A stretch of 31,341 nt of DNA from Lentzea aerocolonigenes (GTDB lineage Bacteria; Actinomycetota; Actinomycetes; Mycobacteriales; Pseudonocardiaceae). Of the stretch, positions 25,121 to 31,341 are shown one piece after another; the first letter of the stretch is position 1; every line of letters starts with the position of its first letter. The position numbers were made by a program, and so were the translations under genes. The stretch covers positions 1-31,341 of the forward strand of contig NZ_JYJG01000299.1 of the NCBI RefSeq assembly GCF_000955955.1. Reading direction: 5' to 3'. Below the pieces are notes generated by a model that saw only the letters and a list, made by a program, of their open reading frames with translations, did not search any database and was not told where the DNA came from.

Positions 25121-26649
25121 TGCGACTCTCCGACTACCTGGACAAGGGCGCGTCGCTCGGAGGCGACGCGCCCTGCCTCACGATCGGCGGGGTGTCCTCC
25201 AGTTACGCCGAGGTGCGGCAGCGGTCTCGTGACATCGCGGGAGCGTTGCAGGACAGCGGAATCGCGCCAGGAGACCGTGTGGCGGTGTTGTCCGCCAACG
25301 ATCCGCTGGCTCTCACGTGCGTCTTCGGCATCTCGCGGGCCGGAGCCGTGTGGTGCCCGGTCAACCCGCGCAACGAGGCGGCGGAGAACCGGGAGCTGCT
25401 CGACCTGTTCGGGTGCCGGTGCCTGTTCTTCCAGGAGAGGTTCGCGCCGCTCGTTTCCCGCATCCGGGACGAGCTGCCCGCGCTGACCAGGTTGGTGTGC
25501 CTGGACGGAGAGGCCGAGGGCGCGGTCACGTTCTCCGACTGGCTTTCGAAGCACGGCCGCGAGCCTTCGCCGGTGACCGTGGCGGACGACGATCTCTGCG
25601 TGCTGGCGGGAACCGGTGGGACGACCGGGCGGCCCAAGGGCGTGCGGCTGACCGGGCACAACCTGGAGACCGCGACCGCGCTGACGTTGATGAGCTACCC
25701 GTTCGGCGTCCGGCCCAGGTATTTGGCCCTCGCGCCGTTGACGCACTCGGCGGGCGTGCTGACGTTCCCGATCATGGCTTTGGGCGGCGAGACGGTGATC
25801 ATGCCCGCGCCGGACCTCGGTGAGTTCCTCCGGCTGATCGAACAGCACCGGATCACGCACGCGTTCCTGCCGCCGACGGTGATCTACGGCCTGCTCGACC
25901 ACCCCGCGCTGGACTCGACGGACCTGAGTTCGTTGCGCTGCCTCTGGTACGGCGCCGCGCCGATGTCCCCGGTGCGGCTCACCGAGGCGCTCCAGCGGAT
26001 CGGGCCGGTCATGGGTCAGCTGTTCGGCCAGACCGAGGCACCGAACATGATCGCCACGCTCTCCCCCGCCGACCACTTCCTGCCGGACGGCTCGATCGCC
26101 ACCGCCCGGCTTTCCTCGGCGGGGCGGCCGACTCCGTTGACGCAGGTCGCGATCATGGCTGCGGATGGTGCTTTGCTGGGAGCCGGTGAGCGCGGCGAGA
26201 TCGTCGTGCGAGGCCCGTTGGTGATGGCTGGATACCACGAGAACCCCGCCGCCACGGCCGAGGTGAGCGCTTTTGGCTGGCACCACACCGGCGACATCGG
26301 CTACCTCGACGAGGACAACTACCTCTACATCGTCGACCGGGCCAAGGACATGATCATCACAGGTGGTTTCAACGTGTACTCGGCCGAGGTCGAGCAGGCG
26401 TTGCAGGCACATCCCGCGGTCCAGGACAGCGCCGTGGTCGGGCTGCCCGACGACAAGTGGGGTGAGCGGGTGACGGCCGTCGTGCAGCTGCGCGCGTCCG
26501 GGAACACGGACGCGGCCTCGCTGATCGCGTTCGTGAAGGAGCAGATCGGCAGTGTGAAAGCGCCGAAGCAGGTCGAGATCTGGCCCGACCTGCCGCGGTC
26601 CAAAGTGGGCAAAGTGCTCAAAGCCGAGATCAGGCAACGACTCACATGA
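25120..26649 (+). CDS. AMP-forming acyl-CoA synthetase/ligase
   Basis: The protein has 509 residues from ATG 25120. The ANL-superfamily core motifs are intact: AGTGGTTGRPKGV (P-loop), GQTEAPNM, HTGDIGYLDEDNYLYIVDRAKDMIITGGFNVY, and the C-terminal catalytic Lys in LPRSKVGKVLK. It should activate a carboxylic acid to its CoA thioester through an acyl-adenylate. Substrate size cannot be read reliably, although the short length and lack of a membrane segment favour a medium-chain, aromatic or terpenoid-type acid. It is the third gene of the operon. Its end overlaps the convergent ADH gene by eight bases. Confidence 0.9.
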   Translation: MRLSDYLDKGASLGGDAPCLTIGGVSSSYAEVRQRSRDIAGALQDSGIAPGDRVAVLSANDPLALTCVFGISRAGAVWCPVNPRNEAAENRELLDLFGCRCLFFQERFAPLVSRIRDELPALTRLVCLDGEAEGAVTFSDWLSKHGREPSPVTVADDDLCVLAGTGGTTGRPKGVRLTGHNLETATALTLMSYPFGVRPRYLALAPLTHSAGVLTFPIMALGGETVIMPAPDLGEFLRLIEQHRITHAFLPPTVIYGLLDHPALDSTDLSSLRCLWYGAAPMSPVRLTEALQRIGPVMGQLFGQTEAPNMIATLSPADHFLPDGSIATARLSSAGRPTPLTQVAIMAADGALLGAGERGEIVVRGPLVMAGYHENPAATAEVSAFGWHHTGDIGYLDEDNYLYIVDRAKDMIITGGFNVYSAEVEQALQAHPAVQDSAVVGLPDDKWGERVTAVVQLRASGNTDAASLIAFVKEQIGSVKAPKQVEIWPDLPRSKVGKVLKAEIRQRLT

Positions 26650-27739
26650 CGACGACCTGGCGCACGGCCTCGCCGGACGCCAGCCTGGCGAAGCCTTCGT
26701 TGATCTCGGTCAGCTCGAGACGGCCCGACAACAACCCGTCGACCGGCAGCTTGCCCGCGCGGTACAGGTCGATGAACCGCGGCACGTCCCGGCGCGGCAC
26801 GCACGAGCCCAGGTAGCTGCCCTTGAGCGTGCGTTCCTCGGCGACCAGGTTCAGCGCGGGCAGGGTGACGGTCCGGTCCGGGTGCGGCAGCCCGACCGTG
26901 ACCGTCGTGCCGCCGACAGCCGTTGCGGCGTAAGCCTGTTCGAGCACGGCCGCGACGCCGGTCGTGTCGATCACCTTGTCCGCGCCGCCACCGGTCAGCT
27001 CCCGGACGTGCTGGACGACGTCCGGTCCACCAGGGACTTCGTGCGTCGCGCCCAGCGTGAGCGCCAGCTGCCGTTTGTGCTCGACGACATCCACCGCGAC
27101 GACCTGGGTCGCACCCGCCGTGATCGCCGCGAGCACCGCGGCCAGGCCGACGCCACCGAGCCCGAACACCGCGACCCTGTCCCCCGGCACCACCTGAGCG
27201 CTGTAGAACGCCGCACCCGCACCGGTCAGCACCGCGCACCCGAACAGCGCGGCGACGTCCAGCGGCAGGTCCGGCGGCACGCGGGTCGCCGACCGGTCGG
27301 AGATCACCGTGTACTCGGCGAACCCGGACACACCGAGGTGGTGGTGCGGCCGCGTGCCGTCCGGGAGCGTCCACCGGCGATGACCGCTCAGCAACGTGCC
27401 CTCGCGGTTCGCGGCGGCACCCGGCTCGCACAGCGCCTGGCGTCCCGACGAGCACGGCCGGCACGCACCACACGCGGGCACGAACGACAGCACGACGTGA
27501 TCACCCGGCTTGAACTCGGCGTTCGGCCCGGCCTCGACGACCTCGCCCGCCGCCTCGTGGCCCAGCACCATGGGCAACGGCCGGATCCGCGAACCGTCGA
27601 TCACGGACAGGTCGGAGTGGCACAGCCCGGTCGCGTGCACCCGCACCAGCACCTCGCCGGGACCGGGCGGATCGAGCTCCAGGTCGACGATCTCCAGCGG
27701 CCCGCCGACACTCGTGAGCACCGCACCACGCGTCTTCAC
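26642..27739 (-). CDS. Zinc-dependent alcohol dehydrogenase (MDR family)
   Basis: The protein has 365 residues from GTG 27739. Catalytic zinc ligands are C40 in GLCHSD and H61-E62 in VLGHEAAGE. All four structural-zinc cysteines are present (C90, C93, C96, C104 in ACGACRPCSSGRQALC). The NAD-binding motif is VAVFGLGGVGLAAV, followed by VVAVDVVEHKRQLA, with an Asp favouring NAD. It resembles class-III-like and aryl or terpenoid alcohol dehydrogenases. A GTGA at 27736-27739 joins it to the last copy of the duplicated thioesterase end. It is probably co-transcribed with the thioesterase and may oxidise an alcohol that feeds the ligase. Confidence 0.9.
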   Translation of the reverse strand: MKTRGAVLTSVGGPLEIVDLELDPPGPGEVLVRVHATGLCHSDLSVIDGSRIRPLPMVLGHEAAGEVVEAGPNAEFKPGDHVVLSFVPACGACRPCSSGRQALCEPGAAANREGTLLSGHRRWTLPDGTRPHHHLGVSGFAEYTVISDRSATRVPPDLPLDVAALFGCAVLTGAGAAFYSAQVVPGDRVAVFGLGGVGLAAVLAAITAGATQVVAVDVVEHKRQLALTLGATHEVPGGPDVVQHVRELTGGGADKVIDTTGVAAVLEQAYAATAVGGTTVTVGLPHPDRTVTLPALNLVAEERTLKGSYLGSCVPRRDVPRFIDLYRAGKLPVDGLLSGRLELTEINEGFARLASGEAVRQVVVM

Positions 27740-27940
27740 GCCACCACCAGACCTTCCATCGCCGCACGCATCTCCGCCGGTCCAGCGACACCAGCCGCCA
27801 CCGCACCCCGGACCCTCACAAGGCCACCAAGCCGTCCATCACCCCACGCATCCGCCGGCCCGGCGACACAGACCGCCACCGCACCCCGCGCCCTCACGCC
27901 TCCACCACCAGGCCTTGCATCGCCGCACGCAGACCAGCCG
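27736..27940 (-). repeat. Three tandem degenerate copies of the thioesterase 3' end
   Basis: Units start at 27736 (80 bp), 27816 (78 bp) and 27894 (the genuine gene end). Each begins TCAC on the plus strand, which is the TGA stop read on the minus strand. Each contains a version of the code for RAAMQGLVVEA, for example EMRAAMEGLVVA in the unit at 27736. The middle unit has lost two bases and is out of frame. The outer unit's TGA overlaps the ADH GTG start, so the ancestral gene pair was probably joined there directly before the duplication. Confidence 0.7.
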
Positions 27941-28319
27941 GGATCTCCACCGGCTTGCGGGTCGTCCGATCCACGAACACGTGCACGAAGTGGCCTTCCG
28001 CCACCACGTCGTCGCTGCCCTCGAGGAAGAACCCGACCTCGTACCGCACGCTCGACCGGCCGAGGTGCCCGACGCGCAGCCCGGCGTCCAGCGCGTCCGG
28101 GAACGAGACCGAGGCGCGGTAGTTGCAGTGCGACTCGACGCACAGCCCGATCTCCTGCCCGGCCTGGATGTCCAGCCCGGCCGCGATCAGCCACGTGTTG
28201 ATCACCGTGTCCATGAACGCGTAGTGGACGACGTTGTTCACGTGCCCGTAGACGTCGTTGTCCGCCCACCGGGTCGGAATCCGCTGCCAGTGCCCGTAGC
28301 CGTCGCGCGAGGTGCTCAC
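27894..28319 (-). CDS. Hotdog-fold acyl-CoA thioesterase (4-HBA-CoA thioesterase type)
   Basis: The protein has 141 residues from GTG 28319. The hotdog signature RWADNDVYGHVNNVVHYAFMDT carries the Asp (D20-D22 region) used for catalysis in the 4-hydroxybenzoyl-CoA thioesterase family. SHCNYRASVSFPDALDAGLRVGHLGRSSVRYEVGF is the core sheet. TATCGT lies six bases upstream of the GTG and there is no ribosome site, so the message may be leaderless. It hydrolyses an acyl-CoA to the acid and CoA. Beside a ligase and dehydrogenases, it could recycle CoA or release the product. Its 3' end has been duplicated twice downstream. Confidence 0.88.
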   Translation of the reverse strand: MSTSRDGYGHWQRIPTRWADNDVYGHVNNVVHYAFMDTVINTWLIAAGLDIQAGQEIGLCVESHCNYRASVSFPDALDAGLRVGHLGRSSVRYEVGFFLEGSDDVVAEGHFVHVFVDRTTRKPVEIPAGLRAAMQGLVVEA

Positions 28320-28332
28320 CGGCCCACGATAG

Positions 28333-28383
28333 TCATGCCCGAGCGGTGCGGATCAAGACCACGATGAGCATGAACCAGATCAT
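28333..28383 (-). CDS. Possible 16-residue hydrophobic peptide
   Basis: A minus-strand frame from ATG 28383 reads MIWFMLIVVLIRTARA and stops 13 bases before the thioesterase start. It begins seven bases after the stop of the PH-like gene. A run of hydrophobic residues followed by basic ones is what a single-pass micro-membrane protein looks like. There is no clear ribosome site, and the frame overlaps the inverted repeat at 28360-28398. It may well be chance. Confidence 0.2.
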   Translation of the reverse strand: MIWFMLIVVLIRTARA

Positions 28384-28398
28384 CGCCGGCTCATCGTG
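28360..28398 (-). terminator. 10-bp inverted repeat after the PH-like gene
   Basis: CACGATGAGC (28360-28369) and GCTCATCGTG (28389-28398) are perfect complements around 19 bases and span the stop codon of the PH-like gene. It may be a terminator or a processing site between that gene and the thioesterase. The loop is long and there is no T-run. Confidence 0.35.
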
Positions 28399-28903
28399 AC
28401 ACTCCCCCGCTCTCCTGCTGGCGGAGGAACGCCTCCCTGATGTGGCCGGCCAGCACGGTCGCGCCGGCCGTGAACCCGTTGATCACGATCTTGCGACCGC
28501 CGATGAGCACGACGAGGAAACGGATGTCGCCGCCGAGCAGGCGGGCCAGCGCGGTGTCCTTGCCGGTGTCCATGACGGTGCCGATGTCGCCCCACGGCAC
28601 GACGACGGACTGGTCGCGCCACGAGTGCACGAAGCCGCCCTCGTACAGCGCGAACCCCTCGTCGCGCCGCCGCACCGCCTGCACGGCGAACACGATCCCG
28701 AAGATCACCAGCCCCAGCCCGCTGCCGAGCATCGCGCCCACGACGGCCATGATGGCGCCGGGCCGGCCGTTCATGAAGATCAGCACTGCGAACGTCCCCA
28801 GCACCAGCAGGGGAATGCCGATCGCCATCAGGATCGACGCTTTGACGGCACGGCGGCGGTTGCTTGTCTCGTACCGCTCGACGAGAGGACCCAGCTCTGG
28901 CAT
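28391..28903 (-). CDS. Membrane protein with PH-like domain (DUF6585-like)
   Basis: The protein has 170 residues from ATG 28903 (MPELGPLVERYETSNRRRAV). A further-upstream GTG would overlap the kinase gene and add poorly conserved sequence. Two hydrophobic helices (ASILMAIGIPLLVLGTFAVLIFM and AIMAVVGAMLGSGLGLVIFGIVFAV) are followed by a cytosolic beta-rich region, FALYEGGFVHSWRDQSVVVPWGDIGTVMD. That pattern is typical of bacterial PH-like/DUF6585-type proteins. The function of that group is not known to me. It lies 43 bases after a Ser/Thr kinase gene on the same strand, so it may be a partner or substrate of the kinase. Confidence 0.72.
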   Translation of the reverse strand: MPELGPLVERYETSNRRRAVKASILMAIGIPLLVLGTFAVLIFMNGRPGAIMAVVGAMLGSGLGLVIFGIVFAVQAVRRRDEGFALYEGGFVHSWRDQSVVVPWGDIGTVMDTGKDTALARLLGGDIRFLVVLIGGRKIVINGFTAGATVLAGHIREAFLRQQESGGVSR

Positions 28904-28928
28904 GTGCGCGGACGCTAACCGCCAGGGC

Positions 28929-28942
28929 CGGGACCGGTCCCG
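28929..28942. promoter_or_regulatory. 14-bp perfect palindrome between kinase and PH-like gene
   Basis: CGGGACCGGTCCCG has no spacer and sits in the 43-base gap upstream of the PH-like gene. It could be an operator. In sequence of this GC content, chance is also reasonable. Confidence 0.25.
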
Positions 28943-28946
28943 AGCG

Positions 28947-30137
28947 TCAGAAGCCGCAACCCTCCTGCGACCACGAGTTGTCACTGGCGTTGCTGCCGTC
29001 CGCGCGCACGACCCGCACCTGCACGCACAGCGCGCCCGGCGCGTAGAGCTCGACCGCCGGGGAGTCGACGGTGCCGGACTTCAGGTCGTCGTTGGTGCGC
29101 CAGGCGAACTTGTCGCCCTGGGCCGGCGACGGGTAAGTCCAGGTGAACTTCAACGTCGTCGGGTTGACGCGGGTGACGGTGACCTCGGCCTTGCCGGTCG
29201 GCGCGCTCGCACCGTCCGCGGCGGCCTGCGGCTGCACCTTCTCGGGAGACTTGAGCTCCGAGTCGTCGGTGAGGAACAGGACTCCGCTGATGCCGAGCAC
29301 GCCGGCGGCCACCGCGGCGGTCGCGTACACCGGCCAGCGCTTCCGCTTGGGAGCCGGAGCCGGCGGAGCGACGTGCACGGCCACGGCGTCCGAAGTGGAC
29401 GGCAGGCCGGTCGGCTGCAGGATCTCCCGCAGCCGCAGGCCGAACTCCTCCGCGGACCGCGGGCGCAGCGCCGGGTCGGCCGCCATCGCCTGGTGCAGCA
29501 GGACTTCCATCTGCTGCGGAGCCCTGCGCGTTGGCGGCGGGTTGCCGCGCAGGACGCGGTGCTCCAGGGCGGCGTGCGAGTTGTCGCCGCGCGGCACCAC
29601 GAACGGCGGGTGCCCGGCGAGCAGGTGCCACAGCGTCGCCGCCAAGGAGAACACGTCCGCCCGCACGCCGTGGGAGCCGCTGGTGAGCACCTCGGGCGCC
29701 GTCCACGGCAGCCGGTCGCGGCCGAGCACGCCGAAGTCCGTCAGGCACGCGTGGCCGCCCTCGTCGAGCAGCACGTTGGCCGGCTTCACGTCTCGGTGCA
29801 CCACGCCCGCCTGGTGCGCGGCCTGCAACGCGTCCGCGAGCTGGATGCCGATCTCCAGCACCCGCTCGAACCGCAACGGCGCCAGCGCACCCGCGTCGCC
29901 GCCGGTGTAGTGCTTCATCACCAGGTACAGCAGTCCGGCGCGCGTGCGGCCGGCTCTGTGCACGGTGACGATGCCGGGGTGCCCGAGACCGAGCACGGTG
30001 CGCATCTCAGCCGCGCGTGCCGGGTCGACGAGCAGTTTCACCGCCACCTCGCCGCCGTCGTCGCGGTACAGGTGCACGTTCTTGCCGAGCGGTCGGACGT
30101 ACCGGAATCCGGGGATCTCCGGTAACTCCTCTGTCAT
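28947..30137 (-). CDS. Atypical membrane Ser/Thr protein kinase
   Basis: The protein has 396 residues from ATG 30137, with GAGGTG five bases upstream. The kinase domain (about 10-240) keeps Lys34 (VAVK), the catalytic loop H114-RDVKPAN121, D134-FG and APE (147-149). The glycine-rich loop is replaced by PLGKN-VHLY, about four residues shorter than usual. Only ten residues separate DFG from APE, so the usual phosphorylatable activation loop is absent. A Pro-rich basic linker leads to one membrane helix (about 269-290). The outer domain is beta-rich, fibronectin-III-like, with cysteines 371 and 394 that could form a disulfide. It may be weakly active or a pseudokinase sensor. It lies upstream of the PH-like gene. 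Confidence 0.85.
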   Translation of the reverse strand: MTEELPEIPGFRYVRPLGKNVHLYRDDGGEVAVKLLVDPARAAEMRTVLGLGHPGIVTVHRAGRTRAGLLYLVMKHYTGGDAGALAPLRFERVLEIGIQLADALQAAHQAGVVHRDVKPANVLLDEGGHACLTDFGVLGRDRLPWTAPEVLTSGSHGVRADVFSLAATLWHLLAGHPPFVVPRGDNSHAALEHRVLRGNPPPTRRAPQQMEVLLHQAMAADPALRPRSAEEFGLRLREILQPTGLPSTSDAVAVHVAPPAPAPKRKRWPVYATAAVAAGVLGISGVLFLTDDSELKSPEKVQPQAAADGASAPTGKAEVTVTRVNPTTLKFTWTYPSPAQGDKFAWRTNDDLKSGTVDSPAVELYAPGALCVQVRVVRADGSNASDNSWSQEGCGF

Positions 30138-30219
30138 TCGCCACCTCTGTTGCCCACGACTGCGGTCAGGTGGCCCCGCCCACCTTCCGGTGACTGAGTA
30201 ATCCACCTCAGCGCGACTG

Positions 30220-31179
30220 TCAACGGTCAACCACCAAGTGAGACGGCCGGTAGCGGGCAGCGATCGCCTCCGCGCGGTCGTGCAGAACGGTGCGCAACTC
30301 CTGGGGTGCCAGGACTTCCGCCTGCACACCAAGCTGCCACAGGGCCCACTCGGCGTGCCACAAATCTTGGAACATTGCTTCCAGCCGCAGCCAGCCGTCG
30401 TCGTCCTGTTCGGCCGCGCGGACGGCCACGGCCGTCCTCAGCACGTCGAGGTGCCGTGAGGGATTCACCCGCAACCGCACGGAGATGTGACCGTTCGACA
30501 GGAACTGCGCGCACCTCTCCTGCCACACGCGATCGAGGTCCACCTGGGGCGGACGCTCAGCAGGTTCCGCGAGTACTTCGGCCGCCAATACACGGGAAAG
30601 CCGATACGTCCGGTCGGCGCCGGAACGCGTGGCCAGCAGGTAGCCGCGGTCGCGCACGGTGACCAGTCCGATCGGGTCGACCGTGCGCCACTGCGGTTCC
30701 TGCTTCGAAGCCGCGTAGTGCAGGCGCAGCTTGTGTCCCGCGAGGACAGCCCTTCGTATTTCGGCTATCGACGGCACTTCCTCGGTGGCCGACCGCCTGG
30801 ACAGCAGATCGGTGTCCGGCTCGACCAGGAATCGCTGCGCCGCGTCACGATGACTTTCCGGCAGTGCGTCGACGACCTTGCGCATCGCCGACGCCAGCGC
30901 GGAGCCGAGCCCGAACGCCTGCTCACGCCCCACCGTCAGCAACGCCAGCGCTTCGTCGTGATTGAGACCGGTCAGCTCCGTCCGGAAACCGGGCAGCAAC
31001 GAGAACCCGCCGTTGCGGCCGCGATCGGCGTAGACCGGGACACCCGCGGCGGACAACGCCTCGATGTCGCGCAGCACCGTCCGCGTGGACACCTCCAGCT
31101 CACGAGCCAGCGCGGGAGCGGACAGCCGGCCGCGTTGGCGCAGCAGCAGTACAAGCGAGACCAAGCGATCGGCACGCAT
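30220..31179 (-). CDS. WYL-domain helix-turn-helix transcriptional regulator
   Basis: The protein has 319 residues from ATG 31179. An N-terminal DeoR-like winged helix (RADRLVSLVLLLRQRGRLSA, then LARELEVSTRTVLRDIEALSAAGVPVYADRG) is followed by the WYL domain (about 130-230) with LRLHYAASKQEPQWRTVDPIGLV and a C-terminal WCX-type extension. TATTTT lies six bases before the ATG and there is no ribosome site, which suggests a leaderless message. WYL proteins sense small ligands or single-stranded nucleic acid. The gene is divergent from a RidA-family gene 53 bases away and probably controls it. Confidence 0.9.
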   Translation of the reverse strand: MRADRLVSLVLLLRQRGRLSAPALARELEVSTRTVLRDIEALSAAGVPVYADRGRNGGFSLLPGFRTELTGLNHDEALALLTVGREQAFGLGSALASAMRKVVDALPESHRDAAQRFLVEPDTDLLSRRSATEEVPSIAEIRRAVLAGHKLRLHYAASKQEPQWRTVDPIGLVTVRDRGYLLATRSGADRTYRLSRVLAAEVLAEPAERPPQVDLDRVWQERCAQFLSNGHISVRLRVNPSRHLDVLRTAVAVRAAEQDDDGWLRLEAMFQDLWHAEWALWQLGVQAEVLAPQELRTVLHDRAEAIAARYRPSHLVVDR

Positions 31180-31190
31180 GGGTTCAAAAT

Positions 31191-31211
31191 ACGTGACACA
31201 GGATGTCGTGT
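31191..31211. promoter_or_regulatory. Imperfect palindrome in the WYL-RidA divergent gap
   Basis: ACGTGACA-N5-TGTCGTGT has an exact GACA/TGTC core and six of eight matching pairs. It lies between the WYL regulator and the RidA-family gene and overlaps the predicted WYL promoter, as an autoregulatory operator would. Confidence 0.4.
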
Positions 31212-31232
31212 ATCGGCGACGAAGCTCCAGAA

Positions 31233-31341
31233 ATGCACCTACGACGAACAGCGGTCAACCCCGTCGAGTGGTCCGCCGAACTGGGTTTCAACCAGGGCGA
31301 ACTGGTGTCCGGGCACACCAGGACCCTGTACTGCTCCGGAC
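31233..31341 (+). CDS. RidA/YjgF-family protein, N-terminus only
   Basis: Thirty-six codons are visible from ATG 31233 before the window ends: MHLRRTAVNPVEWSAELGFN, then QGELVSGHTRTLYCSG. The pattern 'NP..WS..LGFNQ.E.V.GH.R.LYCSGQ' is a common opening of RidA-like imine/enamine deaminases and relatives. The start could also be slightly downstream. It is divergent from the WYL regulator, which is a frequent arrangement for small detoxification genes. The active-site arginine lies beyond the window and cannot be checked. Confidence 0.72.
   Translation, partial: MHLRRTAVNPVEWSAELGFNQGELVSGHTRTLYCSG

Noticed and set aside
27736..28269. 177-residue frame running through the repeat region
   Set aside because: It is out of frame with the thioesterase and exists because the tandem copies keep a stop-free Ala/Arg-rich frame. 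It reads a gene-end copy only in its last residues.
30168..30185. Six-bp hairpin AGGTGG/CCACCT after the WYL gene
   Set aside because: The stem is short, with no T-run, and also lies over the likely kinase promoter. It is too weak to call a terminator.

Overview
The window is about 70% GC. Its genes are dense, many begin with GTG, and they have the strong third-position GC bias of an actinomycete. A remnant of a mycothiol-dependent isomerase-type gene, many TetR/HxlR/Lrp/WYL regulators, a GH92 mannosidase and a membrane Ser/Thr kinase fit a soil actinomycete. The order Pseudonocardiales is my best guess, by inference only. No rRNA, tRNA, CRISPR array or intact insertion sequence was seen, and no gene-free stretch exceeds about 300 bases.

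Layout. 1-3045 (minus): a MerR regulator translationally coupled to a VIT/VWA protein, followed by the start of a probable glycosidase-like gene cut by the window edge. 3281-6964 (plus): an Asp23-family protein with a very long acidic N-terminal region, a terminator hairpin, a plasmid-transfer-like membrane protein coupled to a GNAT acetyltransferase, and an orphan BMP-type (nucleoside-binding-like) lipoprotein. 6942-9507 (minus): a chloramphenicol-phosphotransferase-like kinase, a truncated TIGR03084-type remnant, an MGT-type glycosyltransferase and a GNAT. 9728-12756 (plus): flavin-dependent epoxidase/hydroxylase, polytopic membrane protein and TetR, behind a 37-bp palindromic operator. 12745-15099 (minus): secreted GH92 alpha-mannosidase behind a perfect LacI-type palindrome. 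15343-19754: thiolase, HxlR, Lrp/AsnC divergent from a PLP decarboxylase, and DoxX divergent from a second HxlR. 19774-22451: a Tat-exported berberine-bridge-type flavoenzyme coupled to a CPA1 antiporter. 22429-28319: TetR divergent from an SDR / saccharopine-dehydrogenase-like / acyl-CoA ligase operon, facing an alcohol dehydrogenase and a hotdog thioesterase. 28391-31341: PH-like membrane protein, atypical Ser/Thr kinase, and a WYL regulator divergent from a RidA-family gene.

The most coherent undescribed candidates are three. The first is the TetR-controlled SDR/ligase locus, whose double operator overlaps the promoter and which is joined by ADH and thioesterase. The second is the flavoenzyme-membrane protein-TetR module with its operator. 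The third is the coupled MerR-VIT/VWA pair with a 19-bp-spacer promoter. Two structural observations stand out. All six convergent gene pairs overlap at their 3' ends. The end of the thioesterase gene has been tandemly copied into the junction with the ADH gene.
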